The position numbers and the translations under genes were made by a program. Shown piece after piece: positions 51,501-62,014 of a DNA stretch of 64,000 nucleotides. The first letter of the stretch is position 1. Each line of letters opens with the position of its first letter. The notes below the pieces were generated by a model, which saw only the letters and a program-made list of their open reading frames with translations, was not told the origin of the DNA and did no database searches. This DNA comes from Apostichopus japonicus (taxonomy: Eukaryota; Echinodermata; Holothuroidea; Aspidochirotida; Stichopodidae). The stretch spans positions 5,667,001 to 5,731,000 of the forward strand of contig NC_092572.1 of the NCBI RefSeq assembly GCF_037975245.1, given 5' to 3'.

Positions 51501-54500
51501 CCTACATACACAGCCTCTGAAATATTCATTATTTATCCATATATTTATTGTATGTTAGGTAATTCATGTGTTATACTATTTTCATAATATAGTGTTATTC
51601 TAGTCACTGTAGCATGAATATGTGTTTGTTTTAATTTTTTGGGTCTTTGCTTTAGTAATGATGGGGGCGGAGGTCTTAGAAATAACCGAATATCGCACAC
51701 GTACTCTTCACAATGATGTTGTACTACAAGCCTCATTTACTTACACAACAGATGGCAATCTTTTCAAGTGTTATTTAAAACAAAATGGTCAGCGAAATAT
51801 AATCTCCAATCTCAAGTAGATTTCACATACAGGTGAGATGATAGCATATATTAGAATATTCGCTACATCTTTCTGTAAATAAAAGTTAACAGTCTGGGTC
51901 CATTTCTTTGTATATATTTGTACTAGAAGGATATAACTTCTGTGCAAGTTAATTGTCATTAATTTGGTGAATAATACCCACTTCCTTTTTATGTTCATTA
52001 CAATTGGGTTTGACATGAAATACACATTTATTAGTATTCCATTTATTTTACAGCTCCACCAACATGTAGCCTGGATATTTCATTTGACCAAGAGTGCAAA
52101 GTAGCCACTTTAACCTGCTCTTGTACTGCCTCACCAACTGATGGAGAATCACCGTCTGATAAGGGCATGGTATACAGCTATTTCAATGGAACTGGTCACA
52201 TGATAGAGAGTGAAACTACTACCACAGTAGAAACTAATGATGTAGCAGCTGGTGCAGTAAATACATATAGCTGCAGAGGATGCAATGGAATTTACTATGG
52301 AGATACCTCATATGTTACACAAAGTTCAGATTGCACACTAGGTAAGTATCAAATATTTTCTAGTGTTGTTAATAATGCCGTCCCTATTGGGTATTTGGGC
52401 TATTCTTGGTTTCGTATGTGACCCAAAATGGGAGGTTTTCTTGTTTTAATTACCTATTGTTTTTCTGAGAACAGTACTTTGTCTTGTGGTCCTTTAAATT
52501 AATGGACACTATGTGATCCTGGTCTTAGATAATTAAGTACAGTCGGCTCTCTCCCTCTCTCTTAGTTTACTAACTGAGGTCACACAGCGGTCAGTTACAT
52601 GTGTGACATAATAAACCTGTGTAGAAAAAGCTGCAGTTCCTTAGTTGGCTGTTGAACTCTTAACTTATCATGCATTACCAACACCATAATATGTGTATCT
52701 GAATCTCAATGAATAATTTCGTCCTCATCTGTATGCCTGAAAAATATTAATTTCTGTTAAAAGAGAATTGGTTACAAATGCGACATTAATCACTTACTGT
52801 GTGACGTCCTCTGTGAATATGTTTGTGGTCTGTATGTGATATTTATCAAAAAAATAACTAACTATGTGTACATCTAATGTAGTGTCTGTTGACTGGCCCA
52901 GGGATTGGATCACAGTAGGTGGTTAGTGATGTCACTGTGAAAGATGCTTTAACAACTAAACGTTTCTATTATCATCTTCTTGTTCATTAATATCCTTGAT
53001 ATGTGATACATTGGAAGAAGTACAAGTCTGAAAACAATGGGAAGACAAACATCTCTAGAGATGTTAAAGTAAAGAATGAAGGAACTTGATAGTTGATATC
53101 AATTTTTGCATAATTGCAAGACCTTCCATATCACATGGAGTGAGTAGCAATGCTTAGCACTTTGTGCAGTCTTACTGTAAATATATCTGTAAAATGTTCT
53201 CATATAAAATGTGAAACGTTAGCTTTCTTGTTTCTAGAACATCATTTTCCTCTGTGAAATTAGTGAGTTAAATATAATAAAGGAACAAGTATTTTCAACT
53301 AAATTGCTGGTTGACATCATTCACTTGGCTGTCCCTAAAAACATTTGTTAAATATCACTTAATTGAAAAAATGTTTGTAAAGTAGTTGACTTCTGCCATA
53401 GTTTGTCCCATTTAATCAACATTGTTTCAGTACATTGTTCATAAGTAGTGTGCTTTGATTAGTGATGGGAACGGTCTCAACATTTGCTGCCGGGTACCCG
53501 TTTGCGTTTTTCAGTCAGTCTCCCCGGGTATCCGTTCATTACTCCGAGGAAAAACAACGGACTATACCGAGATAGCTAATAGGTCACAAACAGTGCAAGT
53601 GATAGAAGAGGAATGTGTAAAATAAGTGTTAAAGTTTTGTAACGTTGCTTGACCTGTGTCTGGTAATTTCTGGAAAAAAATACGCCGATGTCGTTGTCAG
53701 TAACTCCGTCGCTTCAAAGATATTCTGTTTCACTGACTATCGTTCACATTTAAACATTCCTACTGTGACAAGTAATGTAAGCCTACGGGGCAGGCACCAA
53801 TTAAAATCATAACATAGGAGCCAGATTCTCTTCCACCTTAAACTTATTAACAAACAAAGATCCTTGAGAATTAACAAAATGACACTTCGCATTATGGTAT
53901 ATGTATCATGTAATACTTAACTAATGTTACAATGCATTTTTCAATGTTTGATTGCCCTTTATACTTATACTAGTATCACAAAGGAAACATCTAACCACAG
54001 CTGTCATCACAAAACATTCCCTACCTTTAAATTAAATCAATTATCGTTGAATCCTGAAATACTATAAGAAAGGATATTGTCACGATGATGTATTAGTTAT
54101 TGAAGTAATTTTTTATTTATTTTTTTAAATTTATTTCAACTTTATTTTAAGAGGGTAGCTCGTTTAGCAATAGCTAATCTTCCACGAGGCCCTCTGATAA
54201 GATATATAATAATATAACAAGTATGAAAATTTAAGAAGTCATAAATACATTAATAATGCTTAATAAAATAGTTTAAAAAAAAAAAAGTTTTTAAAAAGAC
54301 ATATAATAAAAATAAAAAAAATATTAAAAAAAAATAAATAAATAAAAAAAGTTTATAAAAAGGTTGTTGTTTCTTTGTTGTTTCCTGAATAAGCTGGTTA
54401 ATGGCTTGAGCAAAGTCTAATTACCTCTCCATTTGACCCTGTCTCTTTGTTCGCGTGCCTAGCTAGTAGTTTTGTGTTTTCCATATTCTCAAATAAGCCA

Positions 54501-57500
54501 TAACAATAATCCGACATTTGCATAGATTCTTGCGCGAGGCTTTTCAGCCAATCACGAGACAGCTAATTCCATCACCCGATGTTTCCGGTGTACTCTATGA
54601 GAGTAATATCCATGCTTCCAATGTTTTGAGCACACGTGCGAGCACACATGAAGACAGCCAGACATCGGACAGGATGTAAAAATGAAAGCTGTAACAATTT
54701 TAGGTAAAATTACCGTACTTAGACTTTGTTACTGGTAGGGTCAATGTTAAAGATCTATAAATGTAATTGAGTGGTAGGGAGAAACTCATTGTATTAAGTA
54801 TAGGACCCAAATATATATTTGTTTGGAGTCGTCCCAGTTCGTAGACTTGACAATGGGCTGGGCTTGCTAGGGTGTATGTGATTCACTGCAACGTTAGACA
54901 CTAGATTATAAATCACCCTTAGTTTTGTTTCGTAAGAGCATTTGCGACCAAGAGAGAGCCTGTGTACATTTGGCTCAAATGTTTATTATCTTGAAGAAAA
55001 CAATTGAAGGGAAGAATATTGAAAGGTAACGTCAAATTGTAAATTTTAGTATTTTCACTCAGTAACGCGAGGCTGTACTTCTCAATATACAGGCGCGATA
55101 TACCTTCGCACGAGTCATATTCTCAACGAGTCATTATACGCACGAGCCATTATACCCTTGTTTTAAACAGTTGTTAAATTGGAATAACTTGGTTAGTGGA
55201 TACATGATATTTTTTGAGTACAAGAAGACTATTCTGTTCTGTGAAGTTCACAGGTCATTTGAGATTAAACGAGATTAAAGTATTAAAACCATGTAAACAC
55301 GATAACTCAAGAAATACATCTATCTTGTAATCAAGGGTAGACATTAGCTTGTGAGAACACTATCAAGGAAGTGGTTCTTCAATCATCTCTTGGTAGACAT
55401 ATGAGACCATCAGGGACGAGCAGCCAGTTTGTTATTTAAACGATAGATACGTGTAGTTTTTACATTATTCTGTGTAACGAATCAGTTGAAGTATTTTTTA
55501 GATTTGTTGTTGTTCTGTCGTGTTGGTTTTTAGGTTCTATCTTAAATTGGAATTTTTAATTTTTAGCATTCAAATTTTAGATTTTGTAGTCATTCTGTTT
55601 TATCGCTTTACGCTTCACCAGTGCTTTTATTAGTTTTTCGATCTCATATTCCTGTTTATATCTGCTTTATATTGTTCTGTCGTGTTGGTTTTTAGGTTCT
55701 AACTTCATTTGGATTTTTCACTTTTTTGCATTCAAATTGTAGTTTTTGTAGTCAATCTGTTTTATCGCTTTTCGCTTCACCAGTACTTTTAATAGTTTTT
55801 CGATCTCATATTCCTGTATATTTCTGTAGATGGTAATATGTATTTTTTTTTTCTTTTTATTGTTTTATGGCATTGTATTTTCTAGATTGTAAAGCGCACA
55901 GATGCATCGCGCGTAGTGCGCTATATAAGATTTTATTTACATTTATATTTACAAGTATTATTGACAACTATCCCGTCGGTGTAAAAATTGACCAAATGAT
56001 GACCAGAATTTCGAAGAAAGTTAGCTTTCAGCCTTAAGTACACTTACAGGAGGGCTTGTTAAGAAAAACAAAAGAACAGACAATAATCGCTATTTGGCAA
56101 ACGTAACAACAGTTCATTGCACCAAATAATTTATTCACTTGTCACTAATATAATTTGTATTCTCTGTAAATGTGACAGGTATCGCCAAATTTGAAATCAA
56201 TTATTTCCAACCTATGCTAGGCATATACAATCTGCTTCGTAGTACACACTGAAAAATGATATTTCTGTGCAATAACAAATTCTCATAAAAAAGTGATGAA
56301 TAACCTAAAAACAAATGTAACATAATCATTGAAATGCTGGCTGCACCAATGTTGTTCCAAGCAAATCCCGAAGAGCTTTAGCAATTACTGGTGCCACTGC
56401 TTTTGCTACAAAGGTACTTTGTATCTGTACAATAGCTACATAGCTATAGGCTTGGGAGAACCTCACTGCACCTCTCCAAAATATGTCCTTGCCATCTTCA
56501 TTGCAAAATACTAGTTCCCCACTATTGACCCCCCACAGCTTAGCTATGACAATATCTTATACCTATACCCAAGGCGGTTGGAAAGGCATTTGTCGCGTAG
56601 GCTTTTCGCAACTAAGGTGTCGATGAGAATTTTAAACTTTGCATAAAATCACGATACCGAAGTTTTTCAGAACGCCTTAAAATTATGTACATTAGGCGTC
56701 GATCATGTAGAAAACACCCCGAAAAATCCTTAATAAGATGTTTCACCACCTCTCGTGTATTTGTGTTCTGACTCGAAACGTTTTTCTTCTTCACTTCTTT
56801 GTGTAACCAAACCAAATTCTATTTTATCTTTGTAAGCATATGTCAACAACGGGAAAATCCGAATCGAGAACTATTTTATTTTTGTGTAATTTATCTTTTC
56901 CTGTATGACAAAGATATTGGGTAACAGTATTCTAAATCGAATAAACTTATTTTTCTGTTTTATCACTATTCTAGCAAAGATATGTGTGATTAATAGCATT
57001 TAGTACATATACATAGCACAAGTGTAAGCAGGCTGCTTGTAACTCTGTTCGGGGACAAATAAAAAATATTATCCAAAAACTCATATAAACAGAATACCGG
57101 GCCTACACACTCGTCAACTCTACGTACGTACCAAGGTGTTATTATTGTACATTTTCAAAATGATGCATAATCAACAGCGTATGCATATCCATGTGTTACT
57201 TTCACGTGTGATTCAACATGAGGTGCGTTCGACTCCTCTACTCGAGTTACACGAGTTCAGCTGATAAACGTTCGGCTTGTGGAAACGTCACGAAAACGTC
57301 ACAACTCGAGTAGCAGAAATGTAACCACCTCCGGGGGTCGGTTACTTGTGTAGATATGACGTTATTTACGTCACAATTAAGATGGTAACACACGAAGTAA
57401 CCCTGCCTTCGGGCAAAACAGTGCCAGTTAAGATACAAAGTGGCCAAGAGGAAACATTCTCAAAAAGTAAGTTTGTTATGTGTACAGAGTATTAAGTACC

Positions 57501-60500
57501 AGAGATCTCCACGTCAGTGTTTACGGCCCAATTGGCTTGTAAACCAGCACATGGCCCTTCATTTTGACCTACGAATAAGATCTCGAACGTGTTGACAACT
57601 GAAATGCATCGGTGTACCGTATCTGTAGTGTAGGCTATTACTCTAGCCTATACAGTCTATTGATTGAGATTCGTCAACATAAGATTATTATGAAAGTTAA
57701 GGTAGGCTAGCACCCTCCAGAAGCGAATAGTGCTAGACATTACAGGCTATCGAACGAGATCCAGCGACCCATTGTTGCCTGTTAATGTTACGATAACAAA
57801 TATAACCATATAATTGTACTAGTAAATTGACAGTCAAATTAGGTAAGCTATACATGCATAGTCTAGACAGATAAAACATTCCAGATTTATAATTAGGTCA
57901 CGCCAGCATCGCATAGATTCATTGGCCTTCGGCAACCAAAAGTCCTACGTTTGGTCTACAAAGTCATACGTATGTTCTGTTTTATTGAAAATTTTGTTGA
58001 TCATACTTTTTCACCCGGGTCCACTTCAAGGCCTGCCAGTAATATTTTTAATGACTGCTTAATATTCTGTCTGGCCAACAGTATAAGAACAGTATTAGAA
58101 CAACTGTGTAAAAGTTTGATCTCACAGTAAGTATCAGTTTACAGTTGTACTCTATGTGCATCATATTTTAAATATATTAATCTTCTGATTTCCAGACTTT
58201 ACAAGAGTTGTGCAGGTTCTACAAGACTTACCGCAGGGTGTAAGCTACCCGGTAGCCCTTGAATTCAGTGAGAAGGCTGCAGTAAGTACACCAGCTGCAT
58301 TGAATGACAATCTTCTCCAGCCTTCAAAAGCTTCATCTACTACAACCATCACACCATCTACCGAACCCAAGACAAGTGAACCAGTAGCGTCATGTACCCC
58401 ATATAAAGAGTTGGTTTCATGGGAAGATAGCCAGGTAAAAACTCTACTGAACATCATAAAGGAAAAGAAGGACCTACTCAAGGTAAAAAACAAGAAACCA
58501 ATCTGGAAAAATATTTCATCTGAGCTGTCTGACACACTTGGTGTGAAAGTAACTGCTGATCAGTGCTATGACAAATACAGAAACATTAAACAGGCTCTGC
58601 GCAAACATGAAGATAAACGTCGTCAAACAGGTAATGGTCAACCGAAGCCGTTCAAATTTCCAGACATTTATGATATAGTTGGTGATGACCCCTCTCTTCA
58701 ACCAGCCTATACCTGTGATTCAGAGGGAAACATGTCAGAAATTGGGGGCCAGCTAACAAGTGATGAGGACACAGAACCCACGCGTAAGAAGATTAAAACT
58801 CGAAACCGGTCATCTCTCATAGTAAATGAGATGAAGGGTATGTTCATGGAAAGCCAAACACAGTTGCAAGAAACCCTAATGACTATGCACAATGAAAACA
58901 AGGCCCTTCTTACAAAACTTATTGATAAACTGTAGATACATTCGAGCTCAGATAGCATAGGTGTTTTTGTTGAACAAGTTAACTCTTTAATTTTTGTTCT
59001 TTCTTTTATTAACTTCATGTATTAAAATCATCTTGAAAAGAGGTTGGATTTTACAAAAGGAGAAATTACTAGACTACATAATCAATAAATTAAAAAATGA
59101 TCCTGTTGAACAAAGCACTTAGAAGACAAATGTTGTACTAGAAAGACAACCTTTGGAGAAGTTGTAACATATTTTACAAGAAAAAAAAGGACAAAAAAAG
59201 TTATCTATAATCTCATACTTAAAGAATTATAAGAGCTGCCTTAAATTGTTTGTTGTTTAATAATAACTTTACAAAAAATGCTTTCCAGTGTAATCTTAAT
59301 TTTATTTGCATATGTAATTGTTCTGTTAGCATCATGCTTTTTATCTGCTAGAAAGCAAACAAGCTTATAATGTTAGTTGAACAATGCCATAAGCTCCTGT
59401 CGCCTCTCCTGACCTGTTACTTCTTCGTTGTAAGGATAATCATGCTGCTCTCTGTCATGGTCACGGTTTTCGTGAAACTCCTCCATAAGCTCATCGTCAT
59501 TCATGATGCACACATTATGAAGGGTGCAGGCTGCCAGTATGGTCTTACAAAGAAACGTTGTATCCTCTGCTCTAAAAATTGTAGGCGAAGAAACCGCCCC
59601 TTCAAATGACCAAACGCACGCTCTATGACATTCCGTTGGCGACTCAATTCTTGATTGAATATTCTTTCCTCAAATCCCAGATTTCCATAATCTCTAAAGG
59701 GAGTTATGAGATACCGCAAAAGTGGGTAGGCAGAATCAACTAACAAGTAATATCCAGGAGGGAATTTGTTATCATCCCCCATTAAAGAGCAATTTCTGAA
59801 CACTCTTGCATCGTGAACACTGCCAGGCCATCCCGTCAGGACGTGTGTGAAAAGTAAATTACTGGTACAAACTCCCTGTAACTGCATTGAATAGAAGTGC
59901 TTCCTATTGAAATATGACTGTGGGAACTCTCTCGGTGCTGTTATTCTGATGTGTGTGCCGTCGACTGCACCAAGAGTATTTGGCAGCCTCCCAATCCTTC
60001 GGAATCCTTCAGATACAGCTCGCTTGCTAGCATCACTAACTGGCCAGGAAACAAGTCGGGCCAAAACATCTGTTACTATGGCTTCAGCAACTCTGCAGCA
60101 AACATTGTGATATGTGGACTGAGACACCCCAAATCTGTCAGACATTGTCCTGAAGCTCTCAATGTTGCCTATAGAAAAAGAAAATGTGATCTTACTGAAA
60201 GATTATTAAGCCACTCTAAAAAAACCCAAACAAAGCCTGCAGGTCGGCCTGGCAGCTAGGTAAAGCTAATATGGACCTATATATACATCGGCATGCTGGC
60301 CAGGGTACTTTACAAAGAGTACGTACGGGCCGGACCAAGCTTATAAAAGTTGTTTACTAGCATAACTTTATGATTGCTGATGTATGCGGGTCAATGGAGG
60401 CACGAACAGGGAAAAGGATGGTGTTGTAGGTGCAGTACCAGTGTCACACCATTTCTTGGAATGAATTTCAAGGGAGACCACAAAGAAAAAGCAGCAGCAA

Positions 60501-62014
60501 CTATAGGCGTACTTACCAACGAACCACAGAAACATTAGGAGTTGTTTTTTCAGTGTCACTGATTTCGTGCCGCCTAGGCAGTTTTCAGGCGTTGGAATAT
60601 TCGAGCTCGCTAATTGATTTATAAGTATTTCTGCGGTGGAGCTGTCCAATCTAAAATGAAACTTGAAATCAAGGTCGTCGTATCGATGCACAATGTTGTC
60701 TGCAAATCCAACTACTCGAGGGACCTCTTCCCTTTCCAGCTTATTGCCGACATGACTGGAAAAATCGCTTTAGTATGCTGCATAGCAATTAATTGTTGCA
60801 TCTCACATTCCTGGAGATAAATCTGTAGAATCATAGCAATGCAAACTTTTCTCCTTCTTGTCTGAGCATCCATGCTCTGTTGATAACATATAAACCACAC
60901 TGTCAATACGACTAATTCATGACGTTTTGCCCATTCAGTCGTTCGTGTCGTCTATTCACCACGCATGCGTAACGAAGTTAACTGACGTCGAGAAGATTAC
61001 TCGAGTTGCTACGCGAGTAGAGGAGTCGAACGCACCTATAGTTTCTCTCTCTGAGCGTGCAATTGATTAGCCACTGAACCACGTAACCATGTATTGTTTA
61101 CTATTGACTAACGTGTATGTGTGTTTTTTGTTTGCATTGAAATTTATGAAAATATACTCGGGTACTTGCGTCAATGAAGGATCAACTCAATTAACTGATT
61201 AATTCCGGTTCCTAATTGTCAATAGACCTAAACTTGACACTCTGTTTGGTGTGTTAACTGTTCGTGTAAGTCTATCTTCGATACACACTTCAAATGGAAT
61301 TTTATTCGACTGCTCTATCCAACAACACTGTACCAGCGTAACCCTCTCGAGGTAGGTGGGACTTCTGTTGACAGTGTTGTCAACTATTAATGATAGTGAT
61401 GATGATGATAATGATGATGATAAAGATCAAGATCGTGATCGAGATCAATATCTAGATCACGATCATGATCATGATAATGGTCCCCGTCTTCGTCCCCGAC
61501 CCCGACTCCGCCCCCGTCCCCGTATCCGTTCGTCGTCTTCATCATCGTCATCGATATCGTCATTATCCTCCGCCTCCTCGTAGTCATCCTCCTCCTCGTC
61601 AACCTCCTTATACTTATTCTCCTTCTCTTCTTCCTCCTCGTCCTACCCATCATCATCCCCATCCTCATCCTCATCATCTTCCTCATCCTCCTCCTCCTCC
61701 TTCTGCTAATTCTCCTCCCTCGTCCTCCTCATATTCCTGCTAATTCTCCTTGTCCTCCCCCTCCTCCTCCTCAACCCCTCCTCTTCCTCGTCCTACTCGT
61801 CATCGTTATCGTTATCGTCAACATTGTCGTCGTTGTCGTCGTCATCGACTTTAATATCATCATCATGCGAAAGAGAATGCGAAGGCTAAAGCTAAAGCTA
61901 AGGATAAGGCTAATTGATTACCTCCATTGAAACCTGCAGGTACCACTGCCTTACCTACTGCAGCTACTGTAACAACTGCATCCCCGTCTACCAATGAACG
62001 TACAAGAACTAAGG
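42442..62014 (+). CDS. Ig-domain receptor gene, 5' part (locus B)
   Basis: Six exons in compatible phase 1 encode a signal peptide, an Ig V-like domain, further Ig-type exons and a Thr/Ser-rich stalk. By analogy with locus A, a transmembrane and a tyrosine-kinase region should follow past the window edge. The product would be a type I cell-surface receptor with an extracellular Ig region; the ligand is unknown. The Ig exons are symmetrical phase 1-1, as is usual for shuffled Ig domains. The 6.4 kb first large intron holds a LINE; the last intron (52342-61939) holds a Harbinger element and two retroposed pieces. An in-frame TAG in the fourth exon (51817-51819) means this copy may be a pseudogene, a truncated secreted form, or affected by a sequence error. 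Confidence 0.65.
43402..43719 (+). CDS. Ig V-like domain exon
   Basis: A 318-bp exon between 'ttcattgttag' and 'gtaagt', phase 1-1. It reads 'GASCQTLVTYSSKSSEELLC', then 'AATWRDETTGNN', then 'SFSIFIQPVQAEDGGDYICS' and 'IVGGGGFRNEYTVVVEG'. The B-strand Cys (E-L-L-C), the core Trp (A-T-W) and the F-strand D-x-G-D-Y-x-C are all present at Ig spacing, giving a complete single-exon Ig domain. No stop. Likely the membrane-distal domain since it follows the signal peptide. Confidence 0.85.
44040..46617 (+). mobile_element. Decayed LINE (Jockey/CR1 group) in an intron
   Basis: The element begins inside the end of an AP-endonuclease domain ('IGTIVSDISDHFPVYSIL', S-D-H-x-P motif, about 44052-44105) and continues into a reverse transcriptase. 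RT signs are 'TPIFKSDDLSAFNNYRLISV', 'FLDLSKAFDTVDHNIL' (motif A), 'GVPQNSILGPLLFILYINDL' (motif B) and FADDT (45466-45480, motif C). The 3' end is 'aaataaatgaaatggaatga', a simple-repeat tail. Several stops and frameshifts break the frame, so it is inactive. It is 5'-truncated and in the same orientation as the host gene. The clade is assigned by motifs only. Confidence 0.88.
46618..48557. other. Intron sequence, no exon seen
   Basis: Between about 46990 and 47710 the words cagtttatactg, cagtttaaactg and cagttttaactg recur, the second being a 12-bp palindrome near 47077. No gene or element boundary was recognised. Confidence 0.4.
48558..48690 (+). pseudogene. Relic Ig V exon in the intron of locus B
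   Basis: Pieces in three shifted frames match the end of the Ig exon at 43402: 'SPTTIFSLS' resembles S-T-S-F-S-I-F, 'NIEAEEKGYY' resembles V-Q-A-E-D-G-G-D-Y, and 'LCSAVG' resembles I-C-S-I-V-G. The order is right but the frame changes twice. It is read as a decayed duplicate of the V-like exon; chance similarity cannot be excluded. Confidence 0.4.
48691..50164. other. Intron sequence, no exon seen
   Basis: Contains two 'tgacctcaaatga(a/c)ctttga' words (about 49166-49200 and 49571-49595), probably an old repeat. The + frame at 49630-49893 has no support. Confidence 0.4.
50165..50482 (+). CDS. Second Ig-type exon
   Basis: A 318-bp exon after 'cttgctttcag' and before 'gttagt', phase 1-1, the same length as the V-like exon. 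It reads 'VIPGTFSLNCFVPPDVTCPE', then 'SDLICVCAANGVRPDTLYLD' and 'SEVTCSVIGYNTTEPIPSEL'. Paired Cys (L-I-C and V-T-C-S-V) fit an Ig-like fold with extra cysteines; there is no core Trp. No stop within the exon: if the donor is not used, TAG follows after V-L-C. Confidence 0.75.
51656..51832 (+). CDS. Third extracellular exon with in-frame TAG
   Basis: A 177-bp exon after 'gtctttgctttag' and before 'gtgaga', phase 1-1. It reads 'MMGAEVLEITEYRTRTLHND', 'VVLQASFTYTTDGNLFKCYL' and on to 'ISNLK', then TAG (51817-51819), then 'ISHT' to the donor. It looks like half of an Ig-type domain with one Cys. The alternative donor at 51816 ('gtagat') would avoid the TAG but puts the next exon out of frame. 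The stop is the only lesion seen in this gene's coding exons. Confidence 0.65.
52054..52341 (+). CDS. Fourth Ig-type exon, Cys-rich
   Basis: A 288-bp exon after 'tttattttacag' and before 'gtaagt', phase 1-1. It reads 'APPTCSLDISFDQECKVATL', 'TCSCTASPTDGESPSDKGMV', and later 'VNTYSCRGCNGIYYGDTSYV'. The T-L-T-C and T-Y-S-C pair fits an Ig-like domain, with four further cysteines that suggest extra disulfides. No stop. It directly precedes the start of the A/B duplicated segment. Confidence 0.75.
54112..54367 (-). mobile_element. LINE 3' end inserted in copy B
   Basis: Copy A has no counterpart: 'gaagttatttttgtttcttt' (about 8947) is uninterrupted there. Read on minus, the insert contains 'gagggcctcgtggaagatta' 'gctattgctaaacgagctac' and ends in 'aaataaagttgaaataaat', the usual 3' UTR form of CR1/L2-like LINEs. 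A/T-rich sequence lies at both edges, so the exact target duplication is unclear. Confidence 0.7.
55496..55952 (+). mobile_element. Retroposed 457-bp insertion with 7-bp TSD in copy B
   Basis: The insert is flanked by 'aagtatt' (55489-55495 and 55953-55959). Copy A has the empty site (about 10071-10085, 'gttcaagaatgattgacaac'). The 3' end 'ttgtaaagcgcacagatgca' ... 'gtgcgctatataagatttta' is the hairpin-and-tail type seen at LINE ends in many marine invertebrates. Inside, a roughly 165-bp segment starting 'ttctgtcgtgttggttttta' is duplicated (55514 and 55678). No coding capacity. Confidence 0.8.
56329..56545 (-). other. Copy B counterpart of the conserved minus-strand frame
   Basis: Reads 'GELVFCNEDGKDIFWRGAVR', 'FSQAYSYVAIVQIQSTF' and on for about 70 residues without a stop, parallel to 10501-10735. 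Function unknown; see that entry. Confidence 0.3.
57221..61037. mobile_element. PIF/Harbinger DNA transposon, 3817 bp
   Basis: Terminal inverted repeats of 24 bp are identical (57221-57244 and 61014-61037; outer part 'aggtgcgttcgactcctcta'). Flanking triplets are atg (57218-57220) and ata (61038-61040). The paralogous empty site in copy A is 'gattcaac-aga-gtttctctc' (12411-12429), so a single triplet was duplicated, matching the 3-bp target of PIF/Harbinger. The element carries the two genes typical of the superfamily, a Myb/SANT-like protein (+) and a DDE transposase (-), converging. It inserted after the A/B duplication and is probably the youngest large insertion here. Confidence 0.95.
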